Below, in pieces: positions 1 through 9,107 of a stretch of 64,000 bases of DNA. This DNA is from Bacteroidota bacterium (GTDB taxonomy: Bacteria > Bacteroidota > Bacteroidia > Bacteroidales > SKPS01), in the NCBI GenBank assembly GCA_022709695.1, contig JAKLII010000004.1, positions 170,941 through 234,940 on the forward strand, in the 5' to 3' direction. The notes below the pieces were generated by a model, which saw only the letters and a list, made by a program, of their open reading frames with translations, did not search any database and had not been told where the DNA came from. How positions within the stretch are numbered: the stretch's first letter is position 1; the number at the start of each line of letters is the position of its first letter. Made by a program: the position numbers and the translations under genes.

Positions 1-1
1 G

Positions 2-301
2 ATGGGAGTGCTGTATGAAGCAGGCGAAGGAGCCGATGCACAAAGCCAGTCGCTCATCGATAAGCTTCAGAATTACACCTATCTGTCAGGACCTGATGCA
101 GGGAAACCGGTAATCACCCCCCTGGCGGCCTTTGCCTTTATGATGTTCATTCTGATCTATTTCCCCTGTGTAGGGGTGGTGGCAGCCATCCGGAAGGAGA
201 CGGGATCCTGGAAGTGGCCTGCCTTCAGTGTTTTCTATACTACCGGACTGGCCTGGCTTATTGCTTTTATCGTGTACCAGGGCGGACTTCTGTTCTTCTG
301 A
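2..301 (+). CDS. feoB: Ferrous iron transport protein B, C-terminal part (cut by window start)
   Basis: FeoB is the inner-membrane GTP-driven ferrous iron permease. Only the last 99 residues are present and the reading frame is open at the left edge. The visible part has the typical FeoB end: the stretch TPLAAFAFMMFILIYFPC carries the conserved Cys of the core membrane segment, followed by KETGSWKWPAFSVFYTT and a last membrane helix ending FIVYQGG. The gene converges with the lipoprotein gene that ends at 310, with only 8 bases between stop codons. A FeoB-associated Cys-rich peptide lies 4.7 kb downstream on the same strand, separated by two unrelated genes. The family call is firm; nothing can be said about the G domain or FeoA. 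Confidence 0.9.
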   Translation: MGVLYEAGEGADAQSQSLIDKLQNYTYLSGPDAGKPVITPLAAFAFMMFILIYFPCVGVVAAIRKETGSWKWPAFSVFYTTGLAWLIAFIVYQGGLLFF

Positions 302-309
302 CGGAGGCC

Positions 310-924
310 CTACATCTTCACCTTCCACACAACCGGTTCGGTTTGGGTGTAAAAGTGGCCCCATTCGCCTGAGAATTTTGCCACTTTCCCTTCGGTGGTG
401 TGTGTGATCTTTGAAGAGTTCAGTTCAGCACCCTTTGATTCCCTTGGCAGGTTCAGCGTAAGCTCATAGGTGTAGGAATCCATCATCTCCTCTTCATAAG
501 CTGCTCTGTCTTCCTCGGTTAGCTCATGTACCGGCCAGGTGACGGAGAGCTTTTTCTTCCCTTTGGCGGCAAACTCCTTTCGCATGAAAGGCGCTTCATC
601 AAACATCTGCAACTTGTAGAGTGCATTCAGGGCTTTCAGATCATCGAACTGATAGGTAAAGATCATGCGGGTTTCATCCTCATCATACCTGAACAGCACA
701 TTATGAATCCCCCTGATCTGTATGGCAGAATCGCGGTAGGCTGCCGCAAGCTCCATCTGCGACGCCAGGGTGGAGTCGTTCTCTTCATCCTCGCCAAACA
801 TCGAAATGTTGTACGAAACCGATCCGGTTCCGGAGAAATTCTTATTGAAGGTAAGTTCCTCTTGTATGGTGCAGGCGCCCAGTATCAGAGCCACACCAGC
901 AAACAGTAAAGCTTTTTTCAGCAT
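310..924 (-). CDS. Putative lipoprotein of unknown function
   Basis: A 204-residue protein with an N-terminal signal peptide (MLKKALLFAGVALILGAC) that ends in a lipobox LGAC, so it is probably anchored in the inner or outer membrane. The reading frame extends upstream to 984, but those 20 residues are polar and would precede the signal peptide, so the start at 924 is preferred. The mature part is acidic with many charged residues and looks like a small beta-rich soluble domain. I do not recognise the family. It converges with feoB and is followed upstream by about 315 bases without a gene. Confidence 0.65.
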   Translation of the reverse strand: MLKKALLFAGVALILGACTIQEELTFNKNFSGTGSVSYNISMFGEDEENDSTLASQMELAAAYRDSAIQIRGIHNVLFRYDEDETRMIFTYQFDDLKALNALYKLQMFDEAPFMRKEFAAKGKKKLSVTWPVHELTEEDRAAYEEEMMDSYTYELTLNLPRESKGAELNSSKITHTTEGKVAKFSGEWGHFYTQTEPVVWKVKM

Positions 925-1239
925 CTTGATCGTTTTTGGTTCAGATGTCAAAGGTAGTATATTTGTGTGAGGATTGTCATCCATTTTCCACTTGTCAGCT
1001 CAGGATACCTATCGATCAATTCCTTTAAAAGCTAAAAATTATCAAAGAATAGCGAATCATCCTGGCAACGGGGAAGTTGTTCTGGTGCTGGTTTGTGGCG
1101 TCGCTTTGTCGTAAAGTACTATTTTCCAATACCTTATTTGTGATGAGAAGGAGATTTGCAAATATGTTCAACAGATAAGCCGGATATGGGGAAATAATTA
1201 ACTACCTTTATGGATTATTTGCATTTAAATGAATCTAAT
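925..1239. other. Intergenic region between divergent genes
   Basis: About 315 bases between the lipoprotein start and the secreted PHP-domain gene. It should hold promoters for both. A TACCTTTA element at about 1202-1209, close to the Bacteroidota -7 form, lies just before the right-hand gene. No RNA gene or repeat was seen. Confidence 0.4.
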
Positions 1240-4200
1240 ATGAAAAGGGCCATTTTCATTACCGCAGTATTCGTTGTTTGCCTAAGCAGCTTTTCTTTTT
1301 CACAAACCATTGACACAGCGCGCTTGTCGAGCATCAATCCCGGTTTTTCATACGGGAATTACGGTCAGGATGTTATGAATGGAACACCCTTCTATCTGCT
1401 GGAAAATGATAGTGCACTGGTGTGTATCAGCACGGTTAAAGTCAACAATAATCAGCAGGGTGGTATCCACAAAGGCGCCCCCATGGACGTAGTGCACAGA
1501 AGAAAATTAAGGGAAAACATTGACTGGGCTCAGTTTCTGATTTCGCCGACTATTCTTTCGAGCTGGAACTATCCCACCCTGAATCTGACCCTTGACAGTT
1601 TCTGGCTCAGCAACGATTCCACCAGCGTTTATGCATACGGGCTATGGAATAATGACAGCAGCATCAAAGTTTTGGCGCACTACAGTTTACTTCCGGGCTC
1701 ACCGATTCTGAAAATCAAATTGCTGATCATAAACCAGAGCGCACTCAGTTTCAACGGATATCTTGCATACCAGGTTGATCCGGATGAAGTTGGGGAACAG
1801 GAGGCCTATGTCCCCGGTGTGGGTTGGGGAAATACCCAGGTGAACAGTGGATGGAATAAAAACTATGTTTACAATGGTGTGGGTCAGGGAGCTTATTCCA
1901 ATAATCCGGCACATGGTATCGCATGGTTTATGAACACGCCTACTGCGGTAATCTCGCCCGGTTTCATCTTCGGTGTCTGGTTCGATGTAAGCACCCCTGC
2001 CGGAGACACCACCGAGATATCCCTGTATCACATCACAGACGTGCCCGAAGACCTGAATGTACCCAACTATACCTGCATTGAAAAATGGGTGGAACCTATC
2101 ATGTACCTGGATCCTGATCTGTCCTCCTTTTCGAAAGTCAGTGGGGTGGTTAAAGACGTTAATAATGTCCTGATCCCGGCTATCCCGATCGTCATCAAAG
2201 ATATCTATGGAAACCTGCATTCCCAAACGGCAACAGACAGCCTTGGCCATTTTGAGGTATTTATTGAAAAAGGGGTGTACACCTTCACCGCTTCCGGTAT
2301 TGGATATGCTATTCAATCAAGATCGATAGACTGTAACATTGACAGTATTCTTGATTTTACAAATGCCTTTAACGCTGCCCTGCAGCCAGTTACAGTGTGG
2401 GCAGGCCACGGAAAGGTGTTAAAAGCAGGAATAATACAGGGCACCGAAACCGATCTGGTGATGGAAAATAATCAACTGGCTGTCTCCATTGCAAATACAA
2501 GCATCGATGGTCAGCTGCAATATTCTTCCCTGGGACGCCCCCTTGATCTGGCTGTTACAGGCACTGATGATGACCTTGACTGGATACACCTCTCTTTTGC
2601 AAGCAAACTTAAACCATCAGGCACAGAAGCCTGGGATTTCGAATCGGTGCGCTACGATACGGTGTATGTAAGCCTGCTGAATCCGAATGTCGCCATCGTT
2701 AAAGCAGAGGGTCATTATTTTGAACTGCAAGGAGTCAATAATGATTCGGTAGTGGTTTTCAGTACAATTCCCGTGAAAACCACCTACACCATTGAACCAG
2801 GCAAAAAATACATCTATACGGAAACTGAGATGGTAAATAATACCTCCTCACCTCAGTCTTTCTGGATTGGTGATGTGATTGACCATGATGGCGCCGGGCA
2901 AAACTCGTATGTACCGGGATTCGGCAGCATAACTTCTGCATACAGCAATCCTGCAGGGTACACCCCTTCGTTACCATGGATTGCAATGACGGGGAACAGC
3001 CCGCAGGCCTATGGCTTTATCTATGAAGGGAGTTTTGGATCGAATTTCACAGCCTATGGGAATGGTTCATGGATCATGTCTATGGATTCCATAACCATGA
3101 ACCCCGGCACCAGTTATCTGTACAAACGCTATCTGGTCGCTGCCAGCACCAATGGTTATCCTAACAAAGCTGACGCGGTTCAGGATGTTTATTCCCAATT
3201 GATTACACAGCAGACAGGAATATCCGGGAGTTTTAGTATATCCAAAGATAAACTGCATACCAATGATACACTTCTTGCAAAACTCACCATCTCAAATAGT
3301 TTAAGTCAGACTTCCATGGCACTGGACATCAACCTCCAGCTCCCAGGGTCGCTCACTTCAGGCAGCTCCAGCCTCATCCATATTTCAGGCATTCCTGCCA
3401 ACAGCGACACAACCCTGTCATGGATACTCACGGCACATAATGGCGGCAGGGGTTTTATCCGTTGTCTGATCACCGATACAGCAAACCAAACCACCACTAA
3501 TTATGCGTCCATTTTTGTTAACGGGAGAGGGTGGTTTGCCGGTGATAACCACATGCATACAAAATTCAGCGATGGGTCCGGCACTGTAGCTGACAATGTT
3601 ACCTCTGCCTATCAGAAAGGTTTAAGCTGGGTTACCGTGACAGATCACAATACCATTAATCATGCTGCTGCTGTGGCAGTGGAGGATGCAAAATATGATG
3701 ATTTCCTGGTTATGTTTGGTGAAGAAGTCTCAACCTCTCCAAGCCATTTCCTGGCCTATAACATTACCAATTTAATACCCTGGAATGCAAGTACATACAG
3801 CTACCAACAGTTGATTGATTCGGTACTGCACAACAACAATGGCAAAGGCATCGCATACCTGGCCCATCCGTATTACCCGGGCCTTCCCTGGACAGACTGG
3901 AGTGTTAGCGGACACAAGGGAATTGAAGTATGGAATGGATTTTATCATGCCACCCATTCGGTTAATGCACAAGCATTTGGGATATGGGATAGCTTGAATA
4001 CCACGGGTAAACGCCTGTTTGGGATTGCCAATGCCGATGCACATAATGCCGGTAAAGTGGGTGATCCTCATATAGTTGCACTTTTAAACAGCCTGTGTAA
4101 GGAAGAAGTGATGGAAGCCTTTAACACAGGCTGCTTCTACGGCACAAACGGCCCCGAACTCGCATTCGATATTGAAGGTATTCCTATGGGTTCAGCCGTT

Positions 4201-4974
4201 AAAATCCCTGCTGCCGGCAGAGCTGTAACCATTCATATTGAAGGAACTGCAGGACAGGATATCAATGCTTTACGAATCATTAAGAACGGTCAGGTTCTTT
4301 ACACCTCTTCACCGATGACGGATACCACATCTTTTGTCTATACAGCAAATATGGGACTTAATGATTTTTTCAGAGTGGAAATGGAGGCAGGTAACGGCTT
4401 TGCATTTTCGAACCCTGTTTGGGCTGATCTGGGAAATGACGATGCGCTGGCAAAAAGCATCCGGCTTGACAACATCCTGCTGAGCGGCTTTGCAGACACC
4501 GTTTATCAGTATACCGTTCAGTTTCCTGCCGGCACAACCCATATTCCCCTTGTAACTGCAGAGCCCCGTGACACCAACGCATCGCTGATAATTGTTCAGG
4601 CCACAAACCTGAATGGAACCCTGGTGGAGCGTACCGCCAGGGTGCAGATTACGGCAGAAGATGGCGTTGCCATGAAAGTTTATGACATCGTTTTCTCGGT
4701 AAGCAGCGGCACAGACGAACTCAAAGAGGATCAATCTGTTGAGTGTTATCCGGTGCCGACATCTTCACAGGTGGTTGTGGAATTTACCTCTGCCCCTGAA
4801 AATGCCTCATTTGAATTGTTTGGAATGAATGGAAAAGTCATCCTGTCCGGATCGTTGGATTTCAGGGTAAATCATATCGACCTGGGTCCTTTCGCCAATG
4901 GTACCTATTTTATGAAGATCTACAGAAATGGGATTTGTTTGTCGGACAAAAAGCTGGTGAAAATAAAACCGTAA
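1240..4974 (+). CDS. Secreted PHP-type metallohydrolase (CehA/McbA-like) with T9SS sorting tail
   Basis: A protein of about 1244 residues. The start at 1240 is chosen because MKRAIFITAVFVVCLSS is a clean signal peptide; an in-frame ATG at 1210 would add ten polar residues. The first 300 residues are beta-rich and unassigned. A carboxypeptidase-regulatory-like domain (VSGVVKDVNNVLIPAIPIVI) sits near residues 300-365, then more beta-sandwich sequence. A PHP-type phosphoesterase domain runs from about 765 to 1000: DNHMHTKFSDG, VTDHNT, GEEVSTSPSH, YLAHPYYPG and NADAH supply the expected metal-binding His, Asp and Glu. The last 75 residues (ECYPVPTSSQ to KKLVKIKP) form a T9SS type A sorting domain, so export across the outer membrane is likely. 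PHP/CehA domains hydrolyse phosphoesters or carbamates; the substrate here is unknown. The gene appears to stand alone. Confidence 0.8.
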   Translation: MKRAIFITAVFVVCLSSFSFSQTIDTARLSSINPGFSYGNYGQDVMNGTPFYLLENDSALVCISTVKVNNNQQGGIHKGAPMDVVHRRKLRENIDWAQFLISPTILSSWNYPTLNLTLDSFWLSNDSTSVYAYGLWNNDSSIKVLAHYSLLPGSPILKIKLLIINQSALSFNGYLAYQVDPDEVGEQEAYVPGVGWGNTQVNSGWNKNYVYNGVGQGAYSNNPAHGIAWFMNTPTAVISPGFIFGVWFDVSTPAGDTTEISLYHITDVPEDLNVPNYTCIEKWVEPIMYLDPDLSSFSKVSGVVKDVNNVLIPAIPIVIKDIYGNLHSQTATDSLGHFEVFIEKGVYTFTASGIGYAIQSRSIDCNIDSILDFTNAFNAALQPVTVWAGHGKVLKAGIIQGTETDLVMENNQLAVSIANTSIDGQLQYSSLGRPLDLAVTGTDDDLDWIHLSFASKLKPSGTEAWDFESVRYDTVYVSLLNPNVAIVKAEGHYFELQGVNNDSVVVFSTIPVKTTYTIEPGKKYIYTETEMVNNTSSPQSFWIGDVIDHDGAGQNSYVPGFGSITSAYSNPAGYTPSLPWIAMTGNSPQAYGFIYEGSFGSNFTAYGNGSWIMSMDSITMNPGTSYLYKRYLVAASTNGYPNKADAVQDVYSQLITQQTGISGSFSISKDKLHTNDTLLAKLTISNSLSQTSMALDINLQLPGSLTSGSSSLIHISGIPANSDTTLSWILTAHNGGRGFIRCLITDTANQTTTNYASIFVNGRGWFAGDNHMHTKFSDGSGTVADNVTSAYQKGLSWVTVTDHNTINHAAAVAVEDAKYDDFLVMFGEEVSTSPSHFLAYNITNLIPWNASTYSYQQLIDSVLHNNNGKGIAYLAHPYYPGLPWTDWSVSGHKGIEVWNGFYHATHSVNAQAFGIWDSLNTTGKRLFGIANADAHNAGKVGDPHIVALLNSLCKEEVMEAFNTGCFYGTNGPELAFDIEGIPMGSAVKIPAAGRAVTIHIEGTAGQDINALRIIKNGQVLYTSSPMTDTTSFVYTANMGLNDFFRVEMEAGNGFAFSNPVWADLGNDDALAKSIRLDNILLSGFADTVYQYTVQFPAGTTHIPLVTAEPRDTNASLIIVQATNLNGTLVERTARVQITAEDGVAMKVYDIVFSVSSGTDELKEDQSVECYPVPTSSQVVVEFTSAPENASFELFGMNGKVILSGSLDFRVNHIDLGPFANGTYFMKIYRNGICLSDKKLVKIKP

Positions 4975-5018
4975 GGACAATTCCTCAAACAATCATCCCC
5001 GGGAACTGTTAAAAGCTC

Positions 5019-5216
5019 ATGCACCTTCCCTGGCAGGAAATAATAACCTCACTGATTCTTGCGGGAGCCATCTTCTGGCTGCTGAGGAAATATGTATTTA
5101 AAAGAAAACCGGTGAAAGGGGCAGGCGCATCGGAGTGTGCCCCGTGCAGTACCGGGTCCTGCGATGGGTGTGCAGTGATGGAGCTGAAGAAGGAGATCGA
5201 GTTAAGAAAAAAGTAA
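5019..5216 (+). CDS. FeoB-associated Cys-rich membrane protein
   Basis: A 65-residue peptide with one N-terminal membrane span (ITSLILAGAIFWLLRKYVF), a basic stretch, and a cysteine cluster (C-APC-STGSC-DGC) followed by a charged tail. This is the layout of the small FeoB-associated Cys-rich proteins common in Bacteroidota, thought to help ferrous iron uptake at the inner membrane. It starts 44 bases after the PHP-domain gene and is 4.7 kb from feoB rather than adjacent. The small size and simple composition limit certainty, but the span plus CxxC-type cluster and the nearby feoB agree. Confidence 0.7.
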   Translation: MHLPWQEIITSLILAGAIFWLLRKYVFKRKPVKGAGASECAPCSTGSCDGCAVMELKKEIELRKK

Positions 5217-5285
5217 CACAGAGCCAACGGGTTATCTCGAAGGGCAAATGTTCTCCCAAACTCTTTTTATAATTAAAATATGTGT

Positions 5286-5293
5286 TATCTTTG
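5286..5293 (+). promoter_or_regulatory. Bacteroidota -7 element for tRNA-Met
   Basis: TATCTTTG matches the TAnnTTTG -7 consensus and lies 12 bases before the tRNA. No clear TTG -33 element is present; the upstream stretch is T-rich. Confidence 0.55.
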
Positions 5294-5305
5294 CACCCCT
5301 GAAAC

Positions 5306-5379
5306 GGCGAGGTAGCTCAGTTGGTTAGAGCGTCGGATTCATAACCCGGAGGTCACGAGTTCAATTCTCGTCCTCGCTA
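5306..5379 (+). tRNA. tRNA-Met (anticodon CAT)
   Basis: A 74-base cloverleaf. The acceptor stem GGCGAGG pairs with CCTCGCT (first pair G-U). The D arm is GCTC/GAGC, the anticodon CAT lies at 5340-5342 in loop TTCATAA, and the T arm is ACGAG/CTCGT with loop TTCAATT. The discriminator is A and CCA is not encoded. The lack of a C1-A72 mismatch argues against the initiator. A tRNA-Ile read with lysidine also has anticodon CAT and cannot be fully excluded. The 3' end is the integration target of the downstream element. Confidence 0.93.
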
Positions 5380-5422
5380 CATTAAAAGCCTGTTAATCTG
5401 TTGATTAGCAGGCTTTTTGATT
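5369..5422 (+). repeat. attL core (tRNA-Met 3' end plus terminator)
   Basis: A 54-base repeat starting in the T arm of the tRNA and ending after the terminator T-run. It matches 11893-11946 with two differences and is partly matched by a third copy at 13933-13981. Confidence 0.85.
5384..5418 (+). terminator. Intrinsic terminator of tRNA-Met, inside the attachment site
   Basis: A 15-bp stem with one G-T wobble (AAAAGCCTG.. pairing with ..CAGGCTTTT), loop TGTT, ending in a T-run five bases after the tRNA. The whole hairpin lies inside the 54-bp direct repeat, so integration regenerates both the tRNA end and its terminator. Confidence 0.75.
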
Positions 5423-5428
5423 ATTTAT

Positions 5429-5460
5429 AGTAACAGAATAGCAACAAAAAATGCAGAAAC
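5429..5460 (+). repeat. Arm-type repeat next to attL
   Basis: A 32-base sequence identical at 30 positions to 11757-11788, in direct orientation, six bases inside attL. Repeats of this kind just inside the ends are typical arm-binding sites of tyrosine recombinases; that role is inferred. Confidence 0.55.
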
Positions 5461-5808
5461 CTCCCTTTCTGGTCTTCATTTGAAATTTAAAGGGCAGCCA
5501 AAGATTATCGATAATAAGTTAAGCTCAACCCAGGGCTTGAAAGAAGAATTTGATGGAATTTTTACTGCTGAATGAGTGATACGATGAAAGGATCTAAACC
5601 GTTTTGATAAAAGTGTCTAAATAATAGGGTGTTAAAGCATAGATAAGTGGTTACCTATATTAACCCCACAGCTACCTCCACTTAATATAGTAATCTTAGC
5701 GACACGACCCACCCCTCTCAGAAAATTTTCCTCTGTCAAAACTTTTCATGAATTATTACACTATCTTTGAAGGATACTAATTCTGCCTAATCATTAACCC
5801 AGTTAACC
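5461..5808. other. Non-coding left end of the element
   Basis: About 350 bases without a convincing gene. A -7 element TATCTTTG at 5762-5769 lies about 40 bases before the TPR gene and is its likely promoter. Nothing else was recognised. Confidence 0.45.
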
Positions 5809-6624
5809 ATGAAAAAGAATTGGCTGATTCCATCTATTTTGTTAATTTTCATCATTGCCATATATTTACTTGGTTGCATACAGACAAGCAAGAATCAGAA
5901 TCAGACTTCCAAGTCAGCACTTAGGGATGATGCATCAGAAGATACAAGTTTGCAGGTGACTCCATATATGAACGACAGTAAATCTATAGAAGCTGATACC
6001 ATTGCTGTAATTAAGTCTAATAATGAAGGGAAGTTTGTTGCCAAGAGTAAAAAAGAATCAAATGCACCGGAGTTAAAGGAAAGGGATGATTATTTTAAGT
6101 TGGGGGTCATAAAGTTTCAGCAAGGTGAATACAATGAAGCATATATGAATTTTTGGTTAGCCACAAATCTTGACCCCAATCATTATGAGTCCTATGGATA
6201 TTTGGGGGATATCTCGTTCTACCAAAACCAATACCAAAATGCCATTAACCAATATTCAAAAGCGATTGAAATAAGACCCAATGATCCTCTCAATTATCAC
6301 AATAGGAGCAGAGCTAAGCAAGAACTTGGTGACTTCAATGGGTCAATTGCTGATAATAATAAGGCCATTAGTCTGAATAAGAATTATGTAGATGCTTTTG
6401 AAGGTAGAGCTATGGCAAAAATGAATCTGGGTGATTACAGAGGAGCTATCTTAGATTTTTCAAAGGTTATAGAGTTGACACCCAACAATTCCATGTCCTA
6501 TTATGGTCGAGGGCTAGCCCAAATCTTTATCGGGCAAAAGGAAAGTGGATGTTTGGACTTAAGCAAAGCAGGCGAATTAGGGTATACCAAAGTATACTCT
6601 GAAATCAGAAAGTATTGTAACTGA
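5809..6624 (+). CDS. TPR-repeat lipoprotein (element cargo)
   Basis: A 271-residue protein with a signal peptide MKKNWLIPSILLIFIIAIYL and a lipobox LLGC, then a Ser/Lys/Asn-rich linker of about 70 residues. From residue 94 on it has about five tetratricopeptide repeats with the usual pattern (for example YGYLGDISFYQNQYQNAINQ, YHNRSRAKQELGDFNGSIAD, FEGRAMAKMNLGDYRGAILD). TPR domains bind proteins; no enzyme signature is present. It is likely a membrane-anchored scaffold facing the periplasm. It is followed after 15 bases by a small secreted protein, so the two form an operon behind the promoter at 5762. The base composition is more AT-rich than the chromosomal genes around the element, as expected for cargo. 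Confidence 0.75.
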   Translation: MKKNWLIPSILLIFIIAIYLLGCIQTSKNQNQTSKSALRDDASEDTSLQVTPYMNDSKSIEADTIAVIKSNNEGKFVAKSKKESNAPELKERDDYFKLGVIKFQQGEYNEAYMNFWLATNLDPNHYESYGYLGDISFYQNQYQNAINQYSKAIEIRPNDPLNYHNRSRAKQELGDFNGSIADNNKAISLNKNYVDAFEGRAMAKMNLGDYRGAILDFSKVIELTPNNSMSYYGRGLAQIFIGQKESGCLDLSKAGELGYTKVYSEIRKYCN

Positions 6625-6639
6625 TTCTAATCCAATATT

Positions 6640-7053
6640 ATGAAAAAATTCATGCTTTTAACCATCGGATGTTTAATTCTAAACCTACAGATCTTTACTC
6701 AACCAGCAGCAGAAACAGAAATTCAACAAATAGCAAAAAGGATAACTTATTCTATTGTCAATCAAACAGGTGGGTATCTCTTTGAAAGTAGAGGACTTGA
6801 ACCAGGGCAAACTGTTTTTGTTGGGTATTCAGTAGGAGTGTCAACCAATTACACCTTCGACTTAGTAAGAGTTGCCATTCAAAATGTTATGAATCAAGAA
6901 CCAGATGCTACACTTATCGAGCCATGGACACTGAAAGAATGGAGATACTGTGTTAAGTATGACATTTTAAAAAAATACACCTTAATCATTTCCTATCCGC
7001 TTGATAACACAAGAGTAAATATGATTATGATTTCATTGGGAAAGAAAGTTTGA
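6640..7053 (+). CDS. Small secreted protein of unknown function (element cargo)
   Basis: A 137-residue protein with a signal peptide (MKKFMLLTIGCLILNLQIF, cleavage near TQP). The mature part of about 115 residues has alternating hydrophobic positions and looks like a compact beta or alpha-beta domain. No family was recognised. The short gap after the TPR lipoprotein suggests the two are co-expressed and act together in the periplasm. The gene is AT-rich like its neighbour. Confidence 0.55.
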   Translation: MKKFMLLTIGCLILNLQIFTQPAAETEIQQIAKRITYSIVNQTGGYLFESRGLEPGQTVFVGYSVGVSTNYTFDLVRVAIQNVMNQEPDATLIEPWTLKEWRYCVKYDILKKYTLIISYPLDNTRVNMIMISLGKKV

Positions 7054-7599
7054 TGATTGATAGCACTTAGTATTCTTCAGTTTGCCTACTTAAAGTTACA
7101 TATCTGTAGTATATCCTAAGCCGAACTGTCTTTTCATCCAGCTCTGTGATTAATTCACTTTCTTGAGAGATTTTACCTGGCTGGTAATTAGGTAAAAGCA
7201 GCACCTATATCTATGGTATGGGTGTTTTTCCTTCATTTTGCCAAAACACTAAATCGATTTAGGCAAACGGTTACAGCTGGCATACTCATAGAGAAATGGA
7301 TGGGGTAAGGGGGTGCAGATCATGGCACTTGTCTATATCAGTTAACCTTAGTCGCTATTGTGCAGTTATATACCTTTGCTGGGCTTCATACTTTTCATCA
7401 GGTTCAATATTCCCGACCCGACCGCACCGATTAAGATAAATTTTAGCCACTTTATTCATTAGTAAGGTTTTATGTATCTTGCCTGATGCCATCAAGGCAT
7501 TAAATACAGAACTTTTAGCATAAGAACTCATTGCCCCGGTTCTACATATTAAGTTATTTACAGGTACAATTATTAAAATTTAGCTTCTACTATTTAACC
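7054..7599. other. Non-coding region with nested palindrome
   Basis: About 545 bases without a gene between cargo and replication modules. A perfect 14-bp palindrome (CTAAATCGATTTAG, 7249-7262) lies next to and partly within an outer inverted repeat TTTGCC (7237-7242) and GGCAAA (7262-7267). Such structure downstream of a replication gene could be a replication origin, but no nick site can be named. Confidence 0.3.
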
Positions 7600-8529
7600 C
7601 TATCGGTAATATCTCAATGCCTGTTTTATCTTTTTATCCAGCTCGACCACAAACGGTAGTTCCTTGGTGGTGTCCGGCTGGCAGAACTGTTTCCTGATCT
7701 GATTTCTCAGACGGCTATAATACTCAGGATTATCAAATGCCTGCAATGCTTTGAGTTGATCAACCATCTGCAATGCCGCTTCTATCCCTATTAGCTTTAT
7801 CCACTGCTGGTTACCCTGTTTCCAAAAATCCCCTGGTGTTTTCATGGCTCTATAATTTAGGTTGATTTCTCTGATCTTATGGATTTGTTGGTATTCTGTA
7901 TACCACCTGTTCACCAGGTCAATGTAGAACGGTTCCATGATGATCTGTCCACCTGTTACATCATTGTTTAACTGTTTGTTCAATCGATTCAGAAACCTCA
8001 ATTCATATCTTAATAGGTTCTGGCCGATTAAAACCTCTGGGATGGTAACATCTTTGGCCACTGCTTCTGCTAATTTGTTATAAAAAATCATAGTTCTCAG
8101 GCCATTGTTGTAATACAGGCTGTGAGCCAGTTGCTGCCTTTGGTAGTACATACAATCACCTAAAAAAAGATAGTATGATTCTGGTGGTTGGTCTGTAAGC
8201 ATATTGGCTGCAAGGTCAACTCTGGTAATCTTTGCCCGGTTGATGGGTAAATGTACCTCATCAGATAGCTTTTCTATAGCTCTGGCTGCATCAGCCCGGG
8301 TTAATGTATGCAGGTTATCGGTCAGATAGTACTTTGCAAGGCTGCCTTTGAAAGATATGCCTGCATCTGATACTGATACCTTGTAATTGTCCATGTACCC
8401 GGTATATCTTTGACCATTTTCATCTCTTAACTCTGTGATTTGCTCCAGACGGTTGAGGATGGCCGGTTGATTGCCGGCCACCTCATCCCATCTGAGCCAA
8501 AAGTTCACTGTATCATACATGATTGACAA
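7600..8529 (-). CDS. Replication initiation protein, phage/plasmid gene II/X-like
   Basis: A 309-residue protein resembling the gene II/X family of filamentous phage and plasmid replication proteins, which nick and start rolling-circle replication. Family-like features are the opening MYDTVNFWL, the FKGSLAKYYL strand, the RVDLAANM motif near residue 105 and the YNNGLRTMIFYNK segment with conserved Tyr and Asn residues. The C-terminal half is helical and basic. It is last in a minus-strand run with the HTH protein and a 185-residue unknown (20-base gap to the latter). No Zot ATPase or coat genes are nearby, so a filamentous phage is not supported. The family call is from memory of motif patterns and is moderate. 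Confidence 0.6.
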   Translation of the reverse strand: MSIMYDTVNFWLRWDEVAGNQPAILNRLEQITELRDENGQRYTGYMDNYKVSVSDAGISFKGSLAKYYLTDNLHTLTRADAARAIEKLSDEVHLPINRAKITRVDLAANMLTDQPPESYYLFLGDCMYYQRQQLAHSLYYNNGLRTMIFYNKLAEAVAKDVTIPEVLIGQNLLRYELRFLNRLNKQLNNDVTGGQIIMEPFYIDLVNRWYTEYQQIHKIREINLNYRAMKTPGDFWKQGNQQWIKLIGIEAALQMVDQLKALQAFDNPEYYSRLRNQIRKQFCQPDTTKELPFVVELDKKIKQALRYYR

Positions 8530-8549
8530 AAATTGTCAATTGAAACAGG

Positions 8550-9107
8550 TTACAATAAGCACCCACCATCCAGGTAGGGGTAAAAAGTTACTGCAATTGA
8601 TCTCATCCGCTGTATCTCCACATCAAAACCACCATCGATTAACTTCTGATAATATGCAGACACAAGGTTTCTGCCGGCAGGTACCACCATCAGTTCAATC
8701 CGGGTATAATCCTCATTGCAGATAAACAGGTAGGCATCCTGATGATAGGCATACAGCGGGTTTGGCAGCCCGGTTGAAAGGATTCGATTGGCGTTGGGGT
8801 ACCCATATCCAAACTGTGGGTAATCGGTATCCTCTATGTAGATACTGGATAGGTTCAGGCTGTTGTTTGTCAAGCTCCATTCTGAAATCCTCCTGGTCTC
8901 TGCATTGATGAATGAGTGTGCCGGTGTTTTGTAAAAGAAAAGCTGCCCTTTGTGATTTTGGAAGGGTTCCAGCCCTTTGTACCCTTCTGGCATTTTGTCA
9001 ACAAATCGGATACAGTCAAGACGTGCTTTGGATTTGATGCCATTGGCCTTCCTCATCGGCTCAGGCAAACACTGAAAGAGGTAATAGGCTTTGATCATTT
9101 CATTCAT
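8550..9107 (-). CDS. Unknown protein of the replication module
   Basis: A 185-residue protein without signal peptide or membrane span. It overlaps the stop of the upstream HTH gene by four bases (ATGA type), so translation is probably coupled, and it is followed by the replication protein after 20 bases. It is rich in Tyr, Pro and Asn. It holds no motif I recognise. Its position between HTH and Rep suggests a role in replication or copy control of the element. Confidence 0.55.
   Translation of the reverse strand: MNEMIKAYYLFQCLPEPMRKANGIKSKARLDCIRFVDKMPEGYKGLEPFQNHKGQLFFYKTPAHSFINAETRRISEWSLTNNSLNLSSIYIEDTDYPQFGYGYPNANRILSTGLPNPLYAYHQDAYLFICNEDYTRIELMVVPAGRNLVSAYYQKLIDGGFDVEIQRMRSIAVTFYPYLDGGCLL

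Noticed and set aside
5306..5379. Initiator tRNA or tRNA-Ile2
   Set aside because: The first base pair is G-U rather than the C-A mismatch of initiators. Ile2 (lysidine-modified CAT) cannot be excluded from sequence alone but elongator Met is the simpler call.
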